Below the pieces are notes generated by a model. The model did no database searches. It saw only the letters and a program-made list of their open reading frames with translations, and was not told the origin of the DNA. Shown one piece after another: positions 29,700 through 39,127 of a stretch of 64,000 nucleotides of DNA. How positions within the stretch are numbered: position 1 is the stretch's first letter; the number at the start of each line of letters is the position of its first letter. The translations under genes were made by a program, and so were the position numbers. The DNA lies in the NCBI GenBank assembly GCA_013822735.1, contig PNKZ01000020.1, forward strand, positions 62,001 through 126,000, read 5' to 3'. This stretch comes from Pirellula sp. GTDB taxonomy: Bacteria; Planctomycetota; Planctomycetia; Pirellulales; PNKZ01.

Positions 29700-30602
29700 T
29701 TACTCAAACCGGCCGCCGCGGATGCTCACGGCGTCCGCCTTCGGAAAATCCTTCGGCACGTCGCTCGACTTCACATCGCCGGTGGCGGCCCATTCGCAGC
29801 CGCGGAGCAGCGTCGTGACAAAGCCGGTGCAATGCATCGACTCCGGGCTGTGCCCCATCGGCGTGTGGAACACGCGTCCCTTGTCGTAGGTGACCGTAAA
29901 AATCATCGGCTCATGCTCGCCGCTGCCGCCGGTCGCCGGGTCGGCGTAGGCCGTGGCCAAGACGTCGATGGCTTCCGCCGGACCTCGCAACTTGTCGTAA
30001 AGCTCGTCTTGCGCGTGCATCCAAGTCGTCGGCATTCCCTTGGTGATCGGATGCTCGGTATTGCGTACGACGACTTGAAACGGATGCTGTCTCCCGTGGT
30101 GACCGCCGGGGCCTGCGGATTCGTCGCGAACAATCTTGCCGTCGCGAAATCGCACGTACGGCCCGCTCTTTTCGTTGCGTCCTCCCCAGCCGCCCAGACC
30201 GATCATGCGGTTGTATTCGGGCCAGCCGGAGAAGGAGTTGTTGGCCGCATGGATCACGGCTAGTCCGCCGCCGGTTTGCATATAGTCGACGAGCGCTTGC
30301 TGCGTGTCCTTCGACCAGAGATCGCCGTTGTAGTTGAGCACGACGACGTCGTACTTCTTAAACTCCGGCTTGAAGCCCGACATGTCTTGCCCTTTTTCGG
30401 GAGACGTCGCGACATCGACCGTGAACCGGCCCGAGTCCTGCAGATACTTCTGCATGACCGGCGTCGTGCCTTTCCAATTGTGGTTGTTTTGGCCGTCGAC
30501 GATCAGTGCTTTGAGCTTCGGAGCGGCGCCCTCGTCCGCCGCTTGAGCGAAGGGAGCGGCGAGCAGAACGGCAATACAAGCAACGATGCGCAAACGATGC
30601 AT
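29700..30602 (-). CDS. Secreted ThuA-like domain protein
   Basis: Protein of 300 residues with a signal peptide (MHRLRIVACIAVLLAAPFAQAAD) fixing ATG 30602. The rest is one ThuA (trehalose-utilisation, class I amidotransferase-like) domain: LKALIVDGQNNHNWKGTTPV, YDVVVLNYNGDLWS, GGGLAVIHAANNSFSGWPEYNRMIGLGGWGG and GRVFHTPMGHSPESMHCTGF. ThuA domains are thought to act in sugar metabolism; the reaction is unproven. It is last in a minus-strand run downstream of Uma2 (47-bp gap). Confidence 0.93.
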   Translation of the reverse strand: MHRLRIVACIAVLLAAPFAQAADEGAAPKLKALIVDGQNNHNWKGTTPVMQKYLQDSGRFTVDVATSPEKGQDMSGFKPEFKKYDVVVLNYNGDLWSKDTQQALVDYMQTGGGLAVIHAANNSFSGWPEYNRMIGLGGWGGRNEKSGPYVRFRDGKIVRDESAGPGGHHGRQHPFQVVVRNTEHPITKGMPTTWMHAQDELYDKLRGPAEAIDVLATAYADPATGGSGEHEPMIFTVTYDKGRVFHTPMGHSPESMHCTGFVTTLLRGCEWAATGDVKSSDVPKDFPKADAVSIRGGRFE

Positions 30603-30649
30603 GGCGGGTAACTCCAGGTGATGGCGTGCGAGCTGGCGAAGAAACAATT

Positions 30650-31306
30650 TTAAGGAAGGATATCTTTGACGAGAATTGAACCCACGGGCGTGCCGTCGAG
30701 GACGACGTCGATCGTTTGGTCCGGGCCGAACGTCGCAACGGTTTCATATTTCGCCGGTTGTTCGCCTGTGGCGGCGACCGGCTTGCGATAGACCTCGACC
30801 TGACGCTCCGGCAGATTCACGATCCAGTATTCGGGAATGCCGGCCGCGGCGTAGATACGCTGCTTTGCCGTGCGGTCAAATTCGAGGGTGGAATCACTAA
30901 CTTCCACGACGATGCAAAGGTCTTCGGCGCGCGGCTTACGTGCGGAGAAATCCCGCAATGCGCCTCGTAACACGCTAATGTCCGGCTGCGGAACGCTCGC
31001 GGCGAGGACGATGTCGCGACCTGCGGACACATCCCACTTGTTCGGTAGCACCTTCCAAAACGCACGATTCAACAGGTCCGTGCACGTCGCGTGCGACGGT
31101 CCGATGGGCGACATCATGAAGACGATTCCCTCGAGCAACTCCATTCGTACGTCTGCGGGCAACATGCCAAGTTCGTCGAGGCGATGATAATCATCCACCG
31201 AGAAACGCAGCACTTCTCGCGACGAAGTGCCGGCGTCCCACCCCACCGGCGTGGGTGACAATACGACGCCGCTAACTGGCGCGACGAAGCCTTCGGAAAT
31301 GCTCAT
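30650..31306 (-). CDS. Uma2 family (DUF820) PD-(D/E)XK nuclease-like protein
   Basis: Protein of 218 residues. Uma2 signatures are RMELLEGIVFMMSPIGPSHA, PQPDISVLRG, EDLCIVVEVSDSTLEFDRTAKQRIYAAAGIPEYWIVNLPERQVEVYR. The acidic and Glu-x-Ser residues of the PD-(D/E)XK core are present (PDIS, VVEVSD). These genes are expanded in planctomycetes and cyanobacteria without a known role. It lies between aldehyde dehydrogenase and ThuA with short gaps (28 and 47 bp). Confidence 0.92.
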   Translation of the reverse strand: MSISEGFVAPVSGVVLSPTPVGWDAGTSSREVLRFSVDDYHRLDELGMLPADVRMELLEGIVFMMSPIGPSHATCTDLLNRAFWKVLPNKWDVSAGRDIVLAASVPQPDISVLRGALRDFSARKPRAEDLCIVVEVSDSTLEFDRTAKQRIYAAAGIPEYWIVNLPERQVEVYRKPVAATGEQPAKYETVATFGPDQTIDVVLDGTPVGSILVKDILP

Positions 31307-31334
31307 CGATCAATCCTCACGCTTCCACGTCGCT

Positions 31335-32813
31335 CTATCCCAAGCTCACGGTCACCGTTTTGTGTTCCGTGTAGCTGCCGAGAGCCGCTTCGCCGAGTTC
31401 GCGGCCGATGCCCGACATTTTAAATCCGCCGAACGGCGCGGCGGCGTCGAACACGTCGTAACAGTTGATCCACACGGTGCCGGCCCGAATCTTGGCCGCC
31501 AACGTGTGCGCCTTCTGGATGTCGCGCGTCCAGATGGCCGCGGCGAGGCCGTAGCAGGTGTTGTTGGCGCGCGCCGCAATTTCGTCGAGGTCCTTGAACT
31601 TCAAGATCGACATCACCGGGCCGAAGATTTCTTCCTTCGCGATGGTCATGTCGTCCGAAACGCCGGTGAAGAGCGTCGGCTCCACATAGAAGCCGCGGTC
31701 GCCGAAGCGGTTGCCGCCGCTGAGCAAGCCGGCCCCTTCCTTCTTGCCGCTTTCGATGTAGCCCATGATTTTGTCGAACTGTTCGCGATCGACTTGCGGG
31801 CCCTGCTCCGTCGCCATGTCGAGCGGGTCGCCGAGCTTACGGCTCTTATTCATCGCCACGATCTTGTCGACGAACTTGTCGTGCACCTTCTCTTGCACGA
31901 AGAGCCGGCTGCCGGCGCAGCAGCATTGCCCTTGGTTGAAGTAGAGCCCGAAGTGCGAGCCTGCGACGGCCGCGTCGAGATCGCAATCGTCGAACACGAT
32001 GTTGGGACTCTTGCCGCCGAGTTCGAGCGTCACGCGCTTCATCGTCGCGGCGGCGTCGCGCATGATGATCTTGCCGACTTCCGTCGAGCCGGTGAACGCG
32101 ATCTTGTCGACGCCCGGATGCTTAACCAGCGCGGCGCCGGCCGTCGGTCCGTAGCCGGGAACGACGTTGATCACGCCGTCGGGAATGCCGGCCTTCTGCG
32201 CGAGCCGCGCCAGCCGCAAGCAGGTGAGCGGCGTTTGCTCGGCGGGCTTCATCACAATCGTGCAGCCGGCAGCCAAGGCCGGGCCCCACTTCCAGGCCAC
32301 CATCAAAATCGGGAAGTTCCACGGGATGATCTGCCCGACGACGCCGACCGGCTCGCGACGCGTGTACGTGAAATAGTTGCCGCGCACGGGAATGGTCTGC
32401 CCGTGGATCTTGTCGGCATAGCCGGCGTAGTAGCGCAGACAATCGATGGCCAAGGGCAGGTCGGCGGCCTTGGCGTCGCGGATCGGCTTGCCGTTGTCGA
32501 GCGATTCGAGCGCGGCCAGCTCGTCGAGCTCGGCTTCCATTAAGTCGGCGAGTTTATAAAGCAGGCGGCCGCGATCGCGGGCGTCCATCTTCGACCACGG
32601 GCCTTGTTCAAAAGCCTTGCGCGCGGCCTTCACGGCGGCGTCGATATCCGCGGCATCCCCTTCGGCCACCTGCGCGATGACCGCTTCCGTCGCCGGGTTC
32701 AACGTTTCGAACGTCTTGCCGCTTTGGCTCGGCGTCCATCTTCCGCCGATGAAGCATTCCGTCTGACGAACTTCGGGGGCTTTTTGCGAAGGGGCTTTTG
32801 CGACCGTGGCCAT
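31335..32813 (-). CDS. NAD(P)-dependent aldehyde dehydrogenase (ALDH1/2-like)
   Basis: Cytosolic enzyme of 492 residues, full length. It contains the cofactor loop [11 protein letters not shown], the general-base Glu in [11 protein letters not shown], the catalytic Cys in [12 protein letters not shown] (the middle of three Cys) and the late [13 protein letters not shown] block. It oxidises an aldehyde to the acid; the CCC motif resembles the ALDH1/ALDH2/betaine-aldehyde group, but the substrate cannot be fixed. Downstream genes (Uma2, ThuA) are closely spaced; the MFS transporter upstream is 227 bp away. Confidence 0.95.
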   Translation of the reverse strand: MATVAKAPSQKAPEVRQTECFIGGRWTPSQSGKTFETLNPATEAVIAQVAEGDAADIDAAVKAARKAFEQGPWSKMDARDRGRLLYKLADLMEAELDELAALESLDNGKPIRDAKAADLPLAIDCLRYYAGYADKIHGQTIPVRGNYFTYTRREPVGVVGQIIPWNFPILMVAWKWGPALAAGCTIVMKPAEQTPLTCLRLARLAQKAGIPDGVINVVPGYGPTAGAALVKHPGVDKIAFTGSTEVGKIIMRDAAATMKRVTLELGGKSPNIVFDDCDLDAAVAGSHFGLYFNQGQCCCAGSRLFVQEKVHDKFVDKIVAMNKSRKLGDPLDMATEQGPQVDREQFDKIMGYIESGKKEGAGLLSGGNRFGDRGFYVEPTLFTGVSDDMTIAKEEIFGPVMSILKFKDLDEIAARANNTCYGLAAAIWTRDIQKAHTLAAKIRAGTVWINCYDVFDAAAPFGGFKMSGIGRELGEAALGSYTEHKTVTVSLG

Positions 32814-33040
32814 GACTACTATCTCCGGGGCAGGCGTTGCCGAGAATCGATTGAGGCTACATGGGCGGCGCGCATTCAGGCGTGCGGAGCGCCGCTACGG
32901 AGTATTCTATCGATTCGAGCGCGCGGGAGCCAATATTGCCGAAAGCTAAGCCGCAAGGGCAGATACGTATATCGGCGAGCGTCGAGGCGTAAGCCCGACG
33001 CGTCTGTCTTTCGCTAGCGCCCAGCGCCTGACGCCTTCCC

Positions 33041-34429
33041 CTACTCCGGCAGCGGCTTCCCCTTCGTCTCCGGGGCAAACGGCAGCACGGCCAAGCCTAG
33101 GAGGAAGATCGAGCACATCGTTACGCCGGCATAGCGCATCGGCTCGGCCTCGCCTTTGAAGACGGTGCTCGTGAGCATGCCGAATGTAAACGGACCGACC
33201 GCCGCCGCAAATCGGCCGACGTTGTAGCAGAACGAAGTGCCGGTGCTGCGCAGTCGCGTCGGAAAGAGTTCCGGGAAGTAGATGGCCAAGCAGCCGAAGA
33301 TCGATAGCAAGCACATGCCCATGATCGGGATGAGCCAGAAGACGTCGTCGCGGCTATCGAAGAACATGAAGACGCTGGCGGTGCTGAGCATGCCGAGCGT
33401 GAAGGCGATGGCAAACGCGCTGCGTCGACCAAGTTTCTGAGCGACGATGCCGGAGAGAATCATGCCGGCGAAAGCGCCCACGTTGAGCATGAGCGAGGTG
33501 TAGCCCGACCAAAGTTTGATCTGCCCTTCGAGCATATCGCCCGACATTCCTTCGGCCATGAAGCTCTTGCGAAACACCGACTTTTGCAACTGCACGCTGA
33601 AGAAGCCGATGCCCCAGAGGCCGACCACGCCCGCGAAGCCGATCGCCAAGCCGATGAAGGCGTTCTTGCGCAGCACGGGATTGCTGAACATTTCGGCGTA
33701 CGAACCCTTTTTCTGGTGCTTCTCGCCGACGGCCGCCCAACGTTCCGGCTCTTTCAACTTCCGGCGAATGACGATGGCCAACAGTGCGGGCAAGGTGCCG
33801 ATGCTGAACGCGATGCGCCACGCGGTAAACGGCGTGCCGCCCGGCAGCGTGAGGTTGGCGAGATGGCCGGCGCTTTGCAAATGCCCGAGCACGATATAGA
33901 TCAGCGCCGCGGTACAGTTGCCGACGGCCGATAAGGCTTGCAGCCACGAAAGTGCATAGGGTCTTGCGCGGTCGGGCATCACCTCGGCGATGAGCGCCAC
34001 GCCGACGGCAAATTCGCCGCCGACTCCCAGGCCCGTGAGGAACCGGTAGATGACGAACTCATTGTAGTTGCGAGCGAAGACCGAGAGGCCGGTAAAGATC
34101 GAGTAGAGCAGAATCGTGGCGAGCATCGTTTTCACGCGCCCGACGCGGTCGCCCATGATGCCGAACCCCAGGCCCCCCATGGCCCAACCGAAGAGAAACC
34201 ACATCGTGGCGCTGCCGCCGAACTTAGCGACGGCCGGATCGGTCGGCGCGAGGTTCATCAAGTCGGCGACCGCTTCATCGCGGGCCAGCACGAAGAGCTG
34301 TTGATCCATCGTGTCGAACAACCACCCGAGCGCGGCGACGACGAAGACGAACCAGTGGTACGGCGTGAGCTCTTTGTACCAGGGGCCCAACATGGCGGCA
34401 GGTTCGGCGAGCGGCTTGGCGGTGCTCAT
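33041..34429 (-). CDS. MFS transporter, sugar/metabolite:H+ symporter type
   Basis: Membrane protein of 462 residues with about twelve hydrophobic segments. The loop after segment 2 has GFGIMGDRVGRVKTM (MFS G-x-x-x-D-R-x-G-R motif), and RFLTGLGVGGEFAVGVALIAEVMP is the classic signature of the sugar/SHS/AAHS group. The second half repeats it with GIVAQKLGRRSAFA, and FPTRLRSTGTSFCYNVGR is typical near segment 10-11. The substrate is not predictable. ATG 34429 was preferred over one 17 codons upstream. Confidence 0.93.
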   Translation of the reverse strand: MSTAKPLAEPAAMLGPWYKELTPYHWFVFVVAALGWLFDTMDQQLFVLARDEAVADLMNLAPTDPAVAKFGGSATMWFLFGWAMGGLGFGIMGDRVGRVKTMLATILLYSIFTGLSVFARNYNEFVIYRFLTGLGVGGEFAVGVALIAEVMPDRARPYALSWLQALSAVGNCTAALIYIVLGHLQSAGHLANLTLPGGTPFTAWRIAFSIGTLPALLAIVIRRKLKEPERWAAVGEKHQKKGSYAEMFSNPVLRKNAFIGLAIGFAGVVGLWGIGFFSVQLQKSVFRKSFMAEGMSGDMLEGQIKLWSGYTSLMLNVGAFAGMILSGIVAQKLGRRSAFAIAFTLGMLSTASVFMFFDSRDDVFWLIPIMGMCLLSIFGCLAIYFPELFPTRLRSTGTSFCYNVGRFAAAVGPFTFGMLTSTVFKGEAEPMRYAGVTMCSIFLLGLAVLPFAPETKGKPLPE

Positions 34430-34475
34430 GGAGATGCGATCTCGGTCGGTGGGAAAGACGGTCGAGGGAGGCAAG

Positions 34476-34499
34476 TTCACGGCCGAAAGAGGCCGTGAA
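34476..34499. other. Hairpin upstream of the MFS gene
   Basis: Nine-bp inverted repeat TTCACGGCC (34476-34484) / GGCCGTGAA (34491-34499), 46 bp before the MFS start. There is no T-run, so it may be an mRNA leader or 3'-end structure rather than an intrinsic terminator. Confidence 0.45.
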
Positions 34500-34661
34500 A
34501 AAGAGTCCCGATAAGAACACGCGAGCCGGCGCGAGTCAAGGGTTTAGATTCTCTTAAATCACGCAAAACTGCGGCGAAAACATACCTTTCGCAGCGCACA
34601 CCCCTCCATGTCGCTGCAATCAAAAAAGCTTTCCGCGCCTTCGGCGTCGTTCGTTCGTTTG

Positions 34662-36980
34662 TTACTCCGCTTTTTTGTCGTGCCGGGCGAACCATTCGAG
34701 GACGCGCTCCAGCACGTCGGCCTGATGCTTCACTTGCCACATCGCGTGGCGTTCGTCCTTGTAAACCACGAGTTCGGTCGCACAGCCCGACTCCTTCAAG
34801 CCGCGATAGAACATCTGCCCCATAGCCAACGGGCAACGCCGGTCGTGGTCGCTGTGCAGGATCAAAGTCGGCGTCTTCACCTTGTGGGCAGCCGTCGTCG
34901 GGCTCCGCTCGCGCATCAGCGCGCCGACATCGATCTTCCGTCCTTCGTGCTCGACGGTCTCCCACGGCTTGCCGCCGAACTCCCACTCGGTCCAGCTTTG
35001 CAGATCGCTCAAGCTCCACATGGCGTGCAAGTCGGTGACGGCGTTCTGGGCGCAGGCCGCGCGGAATTGTTGGGTGAGCGTGACGAGTCGACAGGTGGAG
35101 TAGCCGCCGTAGCTGATGCCGTAGACGAATTGCCGATCGCGGTCGACCGTGCCGCGCGCGATGAGCATCTCGATGCCGGTGAGAATGTCTTGCATGTCGG
35201 AGCCCCCCATGTCGAAGCGGGCCGCGTCTAAGAACTTTCGACCGTAGCCGTAGGTGCCGCGGAAGTTGGGCTGGAACACAGCGTAGCCGCGGGCCGCGAA
35301 GAGGTGCACGGCGAAGTTGAAGCCCGGCTTGCTCGCGCTATGCGGCCCGCCGTGCGGATAAACAATCAGCGGATACGGCGCCTTGTGCTTCGCAAGCTCC
35401 TCCGGCGGCAGCGTGAGAATGCCCTCGATTTCCAGCCCGTCAAAACTCTTCCACTTCACGATTTCTTCGCGAGCCTGATAGCGCTCGGCCAGCCACCGGT
35501 TGACCGCCGGCGGCTTGAGCAGCTTGTTGGCCGGCCCGTCCGGCTCGGGCTTGGCATGGGCGCCGATGGCGTGATCGACGCCCGCGATATGAAGCACGAG
35601 CGTCTCGCTTTTCATCCCGCGCACGCCGCGGACGCGCACGTGTTCGTCGTCGATCCAACAATCGTCACGGAGAGGAAACGTCGGCTGAAACGGCGACGTG
35701 CCGTCTTCCTCACGCTCCGCATCATGAGCGTTGATCAGAACGCGCGGCTCGGGATTCTTGTCGTTTTCACCGTCGCCGGGAAGCGTGAGCACGCACAAGT
35801 TAAACACGTCCATGTGCGGCCCTTTCCGCGGCACGGATAGGTACAGCACGTGTTTGCCGTCCGGCGAGATGCGCGGCGAAACATCGGGCCCGGGATTGGT
35901 CGTCAACTGAATCGGCTCTTCGGAGCGAGGCTCGCGCGCCTTGGCATCCTCTGCAAACGGATTCGGCCCCTGTGGGTCGACCGGAGCCATCCAAACATCG
36001 TAGTTTTTGTTGATGCTGTAACGAACGCTTTCCTGATCGTCGGTCATGTTCGCATGGTAGACGAGGAACTTATCGTCGGAAGTCCATTGCGGATCGCCCA
36101 ACCAATGATCGTCCCAATCTTTCAGCCCGTTACCGCGCGGTAACGGGGCAGAGCCGTGTTCGCCGCTCAAGCTCCACAAGAAATGGACCCCGGCGGGTCC
36201 ATAACCTTCGTAGCCTTCTCCTTGATCTTCTTGAATGAGCTTGCCAACTACGGCGTCATCACCGCCCCAGACCGAAGTTCCCGCAACCACAAGCAGCCGA
36301 GGACCCTTGTGCGCGAAGCAAATCCGTCCGTAGAAGCTGTCGGTAAACACTTGGCCGACGTGCGATCGAAAGCGCCAGATGGTCTTCGCGATATTCGCCT
36401 CGGCGTCGCCGGGACGTGGAGTGATCCAAACTTGTCCCGTCGGATCGGAGTAGGCGGGAGGCGCTATTTCAACGTACGCTCCGAGCGTGCTCAGCGAACG
36501 CGCCGAAACAAACGCTAGTTGTTCTCCGTTTGGCGAATAAACCGGCATGCGCCCATCCGGCTCGCCCGGCTCCAGGGGCGCAGCGCGGCCGGTTTCGCCG
36601 TCGACGCGCCAGAGGGCCGTGCGGCGGCCGGGTTGGCTTTCGTCGTACCAGGAGCGGACGTAAACCGCCTCGTCGCCCTTCGGGCTAACCTTGAAGTCGG
36701 TGATCGATTCTTGTCGGTAGAGGTCGCTCAGTTGCAGCGGAATTTTTTCCGCCGCCTGCGAAAAAGTTCCGCCGCTCACGACGGCCGACCCGCAAACTAG
36801 CGCGACCAGAACGACGAGCGGCGCGCCGCGCAAAACCGACTTACGTCGATTGGTCGGACCACGCGTGCGCAGATAACTTTCGCTATCTGCGCACCCCTTG
36901 TGGGTTTTGAGGTTGTGCGCAGATAAGCCCGAGTTATCTGCGCAGCGCGCGAAAAGTCGTCGACGTAAGTGGTCGAACAT
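34662..36980 (-). CDS. Secreted prolyl-oligopeptidase family S9 peptidase
   Basis: Protein of 772 residues from ATG 36980. An N-terminal beta-propeller (repeated DGRMPVYSPNGEQLAFVS, DVSPRISPDGKHVLYLS blades) precedes a C-terminal alpha/beta hydrolase. The triad is visible: Ser in YGISYGGYSTC, Asp in LILHSDHDRRCPL, His in DERHAMW. The hydrophobic signal LRGAPLVVLVALVCGSAVVSGG begins at residue 50, so a TTG at 36833, which gives a signal peptide at the very start, is a real alternative. The first 49 codons overlap two palindromic hairpins and may be leader RNA. It cleaves peptides, probably dipeptides from N-termini. Confidence 0.9.
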   Translation of the reverse strand: MFDHLRRRLFARCADNSGLSAHNLKTHKGCADSESYLRTRGPTNRRKSVLRGAPLVVLVALVCGSAVVSGGTFSQAAEKIPLQLSDLYRQESITDFKVSPKGDEAVYVRSWYDESQPGRRTALWRVDGETGRAAPLEPGEPDGRMPVYSPNGEQLAFVSARSLSTLGAYVEIAPPAYSDPTGQVWITPRPGDAEANIAKTIWRFRSHVGQVFTDSFYGRICFAHKGPRLLVVAGTSVWGGDDAVVGKLIQEDQGEGYEGYGPAGVHFLWSLSGEHGSAPLPRGNGLKDWDDHWLGDPQWTSDDKFLVYHANMTDDQESVRYSINKNYDVWMAPVDPQGPNPFAEDAKAREPRSEEPIQLTTNPGPDVSPRISPDGKHVLYLSVPRKGPHMDVFNLCVLTLPGDGENDKNPEPRVLINAHDAEREEDGTSPFQPTFPLRDDCWIDDEHVRVRGVRGMKSETLVLHIAGVDHAIGAHAKPEPDGPANKLLKPPAVNRWLAERYQAREEIVKWKSFDGLEIEGILTLPPEELAKHKAPYPLIVYPHGGPHSASKPGFNFAVHLFAARGYAVFQPNFRGTYGYGRKFLDAARFDMGGSDMQDILTGIEMLIARGTVDRDRQFVYGISYGGYSTCRLVTLTQQFRAACAQNAVTDLHAMWSLSDLQSWTEWEFGGKPWETVEHEGRKIDVGALMRERSPTTAAHKVKTPTLILHSDHDRRCPLAMGQMFYRGLKESGCATELVVYKDERHAMWQVKHQADVLERVLEWFARHDKKAE
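36865..36944. repeat. Twin hairpins, arm TGCGCAGATA(A)
   Basis: Two near-identical palindromes 40 bp apart: arms 36865-36875/36884-36894 and 36916-36926/36934-36944, loops of 8 and 7 nt. They lie just upstream of the alternative TTG start (36833) of the S9 peptidase. Confidence 0.85.
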
Positions 36981-37332
36981 CGCAGTCTCCGAGAGCTCGT
37001 CGCAGGAAGCGGCAACCAACTCGGCAGACTACAGAGATCGCCGGCCAAGAACAAGCAAACTTTTGGCCGGCCGAAAACCCTCGCCCACTGGGAGAGGGCG
37101 ACGCCGCGGGCGGCGGGTGAGGGTCGCGCGGCGCGAAGTTTGGCGGGGCGCGTTTGAGCGGCGCCAAATTGCGCTTGCGCGTTGGCGCGGTCAAGCTTGA
37201 TGCGACGCGGCCCTCAACCGGCCTAACGGCCACCTTCTCCCAGTGGGAGAAGGAAGTTAACACAGCTCCCAGTGGGAGAAGGGTTCAGATACGTCGGGCT
37301 TACGCCTCACCACTCACCACTCGCCACAAAAA
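36981..37332. other. Intergenic region (352 bp) with three CCC-ACT/AGT-GGG hairpins and a heptad array
   Basis: No gene. Hairpins: CCCTCGCCC-act-GGGAGAGGG (37078-37098, one mismatch), CCTTCTCCC-agt-GGGAGAAGG (37233-37253, perfect) and CTCCC-agt-GGGAG (37266-37278). A palindromic GGCCGGCC lies just before the first. The heptad array 37305-37325 closes the gap. Confidence 0.75.
37305..37325. repeat. Heptad array, word CTCACCA (3 units)
   Basis: Three 7-bp units cctcacc, actcacc, actcgcc, ending 7 bp from the TAG stop (37333-37335) of the minus-strand TraB-like gene. Confidence 0.65.
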
Positions 37333-38403
37333 CTACTTCGCAGCCTTCTTCGGCTTCTTCGGCGCTGCGGCGGCCGGGTCGCGCATGTCCCAGGCGGTGA
37401 GCCACTCGGTGCTTTGGCGCTTGAGCCCGAATTCGTTGAGCAGGCGCTCGTCCATGTCTTCCAAGTGGCCGGCGCCGTAGAAGACGCCGATGTTCTTCTT
37501 GCCGGCCGCGAGTTGTTCGGCGAGCACCTTGAAGGCCGCCTTGTTGCGCTCGGTGATGATCGTGGAACCCTCTTCCCCTTCGAAGGCCGACATCATGTCG
37601 TCCATTCCCTCAAACTGCTTGGCCAAGGCCCGCTTCATTTTGAGCTCGCGATTGTCTTCGAACATCGCGAAGAGGAGTTCGATCTCGCCGCCGGCCGGGC
37701 CGGTCCCTTGCGCTTGCATGGCCATGCTTTGGCCCATCGCGCGGAAGAGCATGCCGGTCCAGCTTTCTCCCTTCTCCTTCATCTTCGCGGAGAACTCATC
37801 GGGAGTCATGTCGGCGTGCACGAAGTTCTTCTTCGTGTAGTCGACTTCTTCCAGCTGGTAGGCGAGACCGAGCACTTCGGTCATTCCTTCTTGCATCATG
37901 CCGATCGGGTGCCCGCTGCCGCCGCGGCCTCCCTTGGGAATGCGCGTCCCCTTGGGGGCGAGGAGTTCGTAGAGCAAGGCGTCGTACTCGGTGAAGAGTT
38001 TGTTGAGCTTGCGATAGTATTTCTTATCGCCGACGTGCACGGCCCCGATCAAGTCGACGGTGACGCCGTCGTATTTGCCTCCCTGGCCGACATAGCGAAC
38101 CACGGCCGTGTCGAGCGCCGTGGGCACTTGCTTGGCATCGCGAACGATGCGCATGAACTCTTGTTTGACTTCGGTATCGGAAGGCTTTTTCGCCGGCTCT
38201 TTCTCGGCGGTTTTCTGCTTAGCGGCTTCGGTCGGCTTCGCTGCCGCCGGTTGAGCGGTCGCGCGCGGCTTCTTGGCTTTCGCCTTGGCAGGCGCCGCAG
38301 CCGGCGGTTTTTCGGGGCTCTCGGTTTCAGCGCCGGGTAAGGTTGTCGCGGCCAAGAGGCCGAAGACGAGAAGCAAACTCACGGCGGCCACACGACGCTT
38401 CAT
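37333..38403 (-). CDS. Exported TraB/TIKI superfamily-like protein
   Basis: Protein of 356 residues with a signal peptide (MKRRVAAVSLLLVFGLLAATTLPG) fixing ATG 38403. A Lys/Ala/Pro-rich linker runs to about residue 75. The body has the two family landmarks: VTVDLIGAVHVGDKKYYRKLN with YDALLYELL near the start, and NIGVFYGAGHLEDMDERL near the end. These carry the conserved His and Glu residues of the TraB/PrgY/GumN/TIKI fold, some of which are metalloproteases. The role here is unknown. The Lys-rich tail repeats the linker composition. Confidence 0.8.
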   Translation of the reverse strand: MKRRVAAVSLLLVFGLLAATTLPGAETESPEKPPAAAPAKAKAKKPRATAQPAAAKPTEAAKQKTAEKEPAKKPSDTEVKQEFMRIVRDAKQVPTALDTAVVRYVGQGGKYDGVTVDLIGAVHVGDKKYYRKLNKLFTEYDALLYELLAPKGTRIPKGGRGGSGHPIGMMQEGMTEVLGLAYQLEEVDYTKKNFVHADMTPDEFSAKMKEKGESWTGMLFRAMGQSMAMQAQGTGPAGGEIELLFAMFEDNRELKMKRALAKQFEGMDDMMSAFEGEEGSTIITERNKAAFKVLAEQLAAGKKNIGVFYGAGHLEDMDERLLNEFGLKRQSTEWLTAWDMRDPAAAAPKKPKKAAK

Positions 38404-38509
38404 AACGCACCCCGGCGAAAGTACGGACAACACTTACAAGTTGTATAAGTATAGGCGCGCCGCCTAGCCCCCGCCACGCGCGAGCCGGAAGTGGGGGAAA
38501 CTGGGGGGA

Positions 38510-38588
38510 AATGCCGAAGGCCGAGTGCTGAATGCTGAACAGGGGAGCGTTTCAGAAATTCAGCATTCAGCACTCTGCCTTCAGCATT
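38510..38588. repeat. Heptad element B (GCTGAAT word, inverted arms)
   Basis: Arms 38510-38539 and 38559-38588 are inverted repeats matching at 28 of 30 positions. Each arm is built of 7-bp units (gccgaag, gccgagt, gctgaat, gctgaac in the left arm). It lies between divergent genes, 93 bp before the DUF486 start. Confidence 0.9.
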
Positions 38589-38683
38589 TGCGACACCCTT
38601 CCCCTTGCTTGCGCGTCGGGGCTAGTATGTGGCGCCAACACCTGTTCTTCGGTCTCTGATCTCAAGTCTCCGAGCTTCCGCCG

Positions 38684-39052
38684 ATGTACACCGTTCTCAT
38701 GCTGATCGCTTCCAACGTTTTCATGACCTTCGCTTGGTATGGTCACGTTTGGTTTTTCGAAGGTCGGGCCAAGCCGGCGTTGTGGCTGACCATCGTGATC
38801 TGCTGGCTCGTGGCGTTTCCGGAGTACGCCTTGCAGGTGCCGGCCAATCGCGAAGGGGCGAAAACTTTCACGACGGCGCAGCTCAAGATCATTCAGGAAG
38901 TGATCGCCGTAGCGATCTTCCTGGTGTTGAACTTCGCCGTCGGCAAAAAGCTGCCGACTTGGAACGAATGGGCCGCGTTCGCGCTGATCATCGGCGCGGT
39001 ATTACTGGCCCGATTGCCGGGTGCCGCGGAAAGCGGCGCGGCGGGGCATTGA
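38684..39052 (+). CDS. DUF486 family DMT-like small membrane protein
   Basis: Integral membrane protein of 122 residues with four hydrophobic segments. Family signatures: LIASNVFMTFAWYGH, a core around VICWLVAFPEYALQVPANR, and TTAQLKIIQEVIAVAIFLV. DUF486 proteins resemble half-size drug/metabolite transporters and probably dimerise; no substrate is known. It is convergent with the DJ-1/PfpI gene, and the 73-bp gap between stops is filled by a heptad element. Confidence 0.93.
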   Translation: MYTVLMLIASNVFMTFAWYGHVWFFEGRAKPALWLTIVICWLVAFPEYALQVPANREGAKTFTTAQLKIIQEVIAVAIFLVLNFAVGKKLPTWNEWAAFALIIGAVLLARLPGAAESGAAGH

Positions 39053-39056
39053 AGAG

Positions 39057-39127
39057 AGTAGCTAGTAGCTAGAAAGAGAGAGCCGTCTGTTCTCCAACTA
39101 GCTACTAGCTACTGACGACTAGCTACT
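39057..39127. repeat. Heptad element C (GTAGCTA word, inverted arms) filling a convergent gap
   Basis: Left arm 39057-39072 (two gtagcta units) is the exact reverse complement of 39098-39113. The right side continues in phase for five units (tccaact, agctact, agctact, gacgact, agctact; 39093-39127), overlapping the TAG stop of the PfpI gene (39126-39128). Confidence 0.9.
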
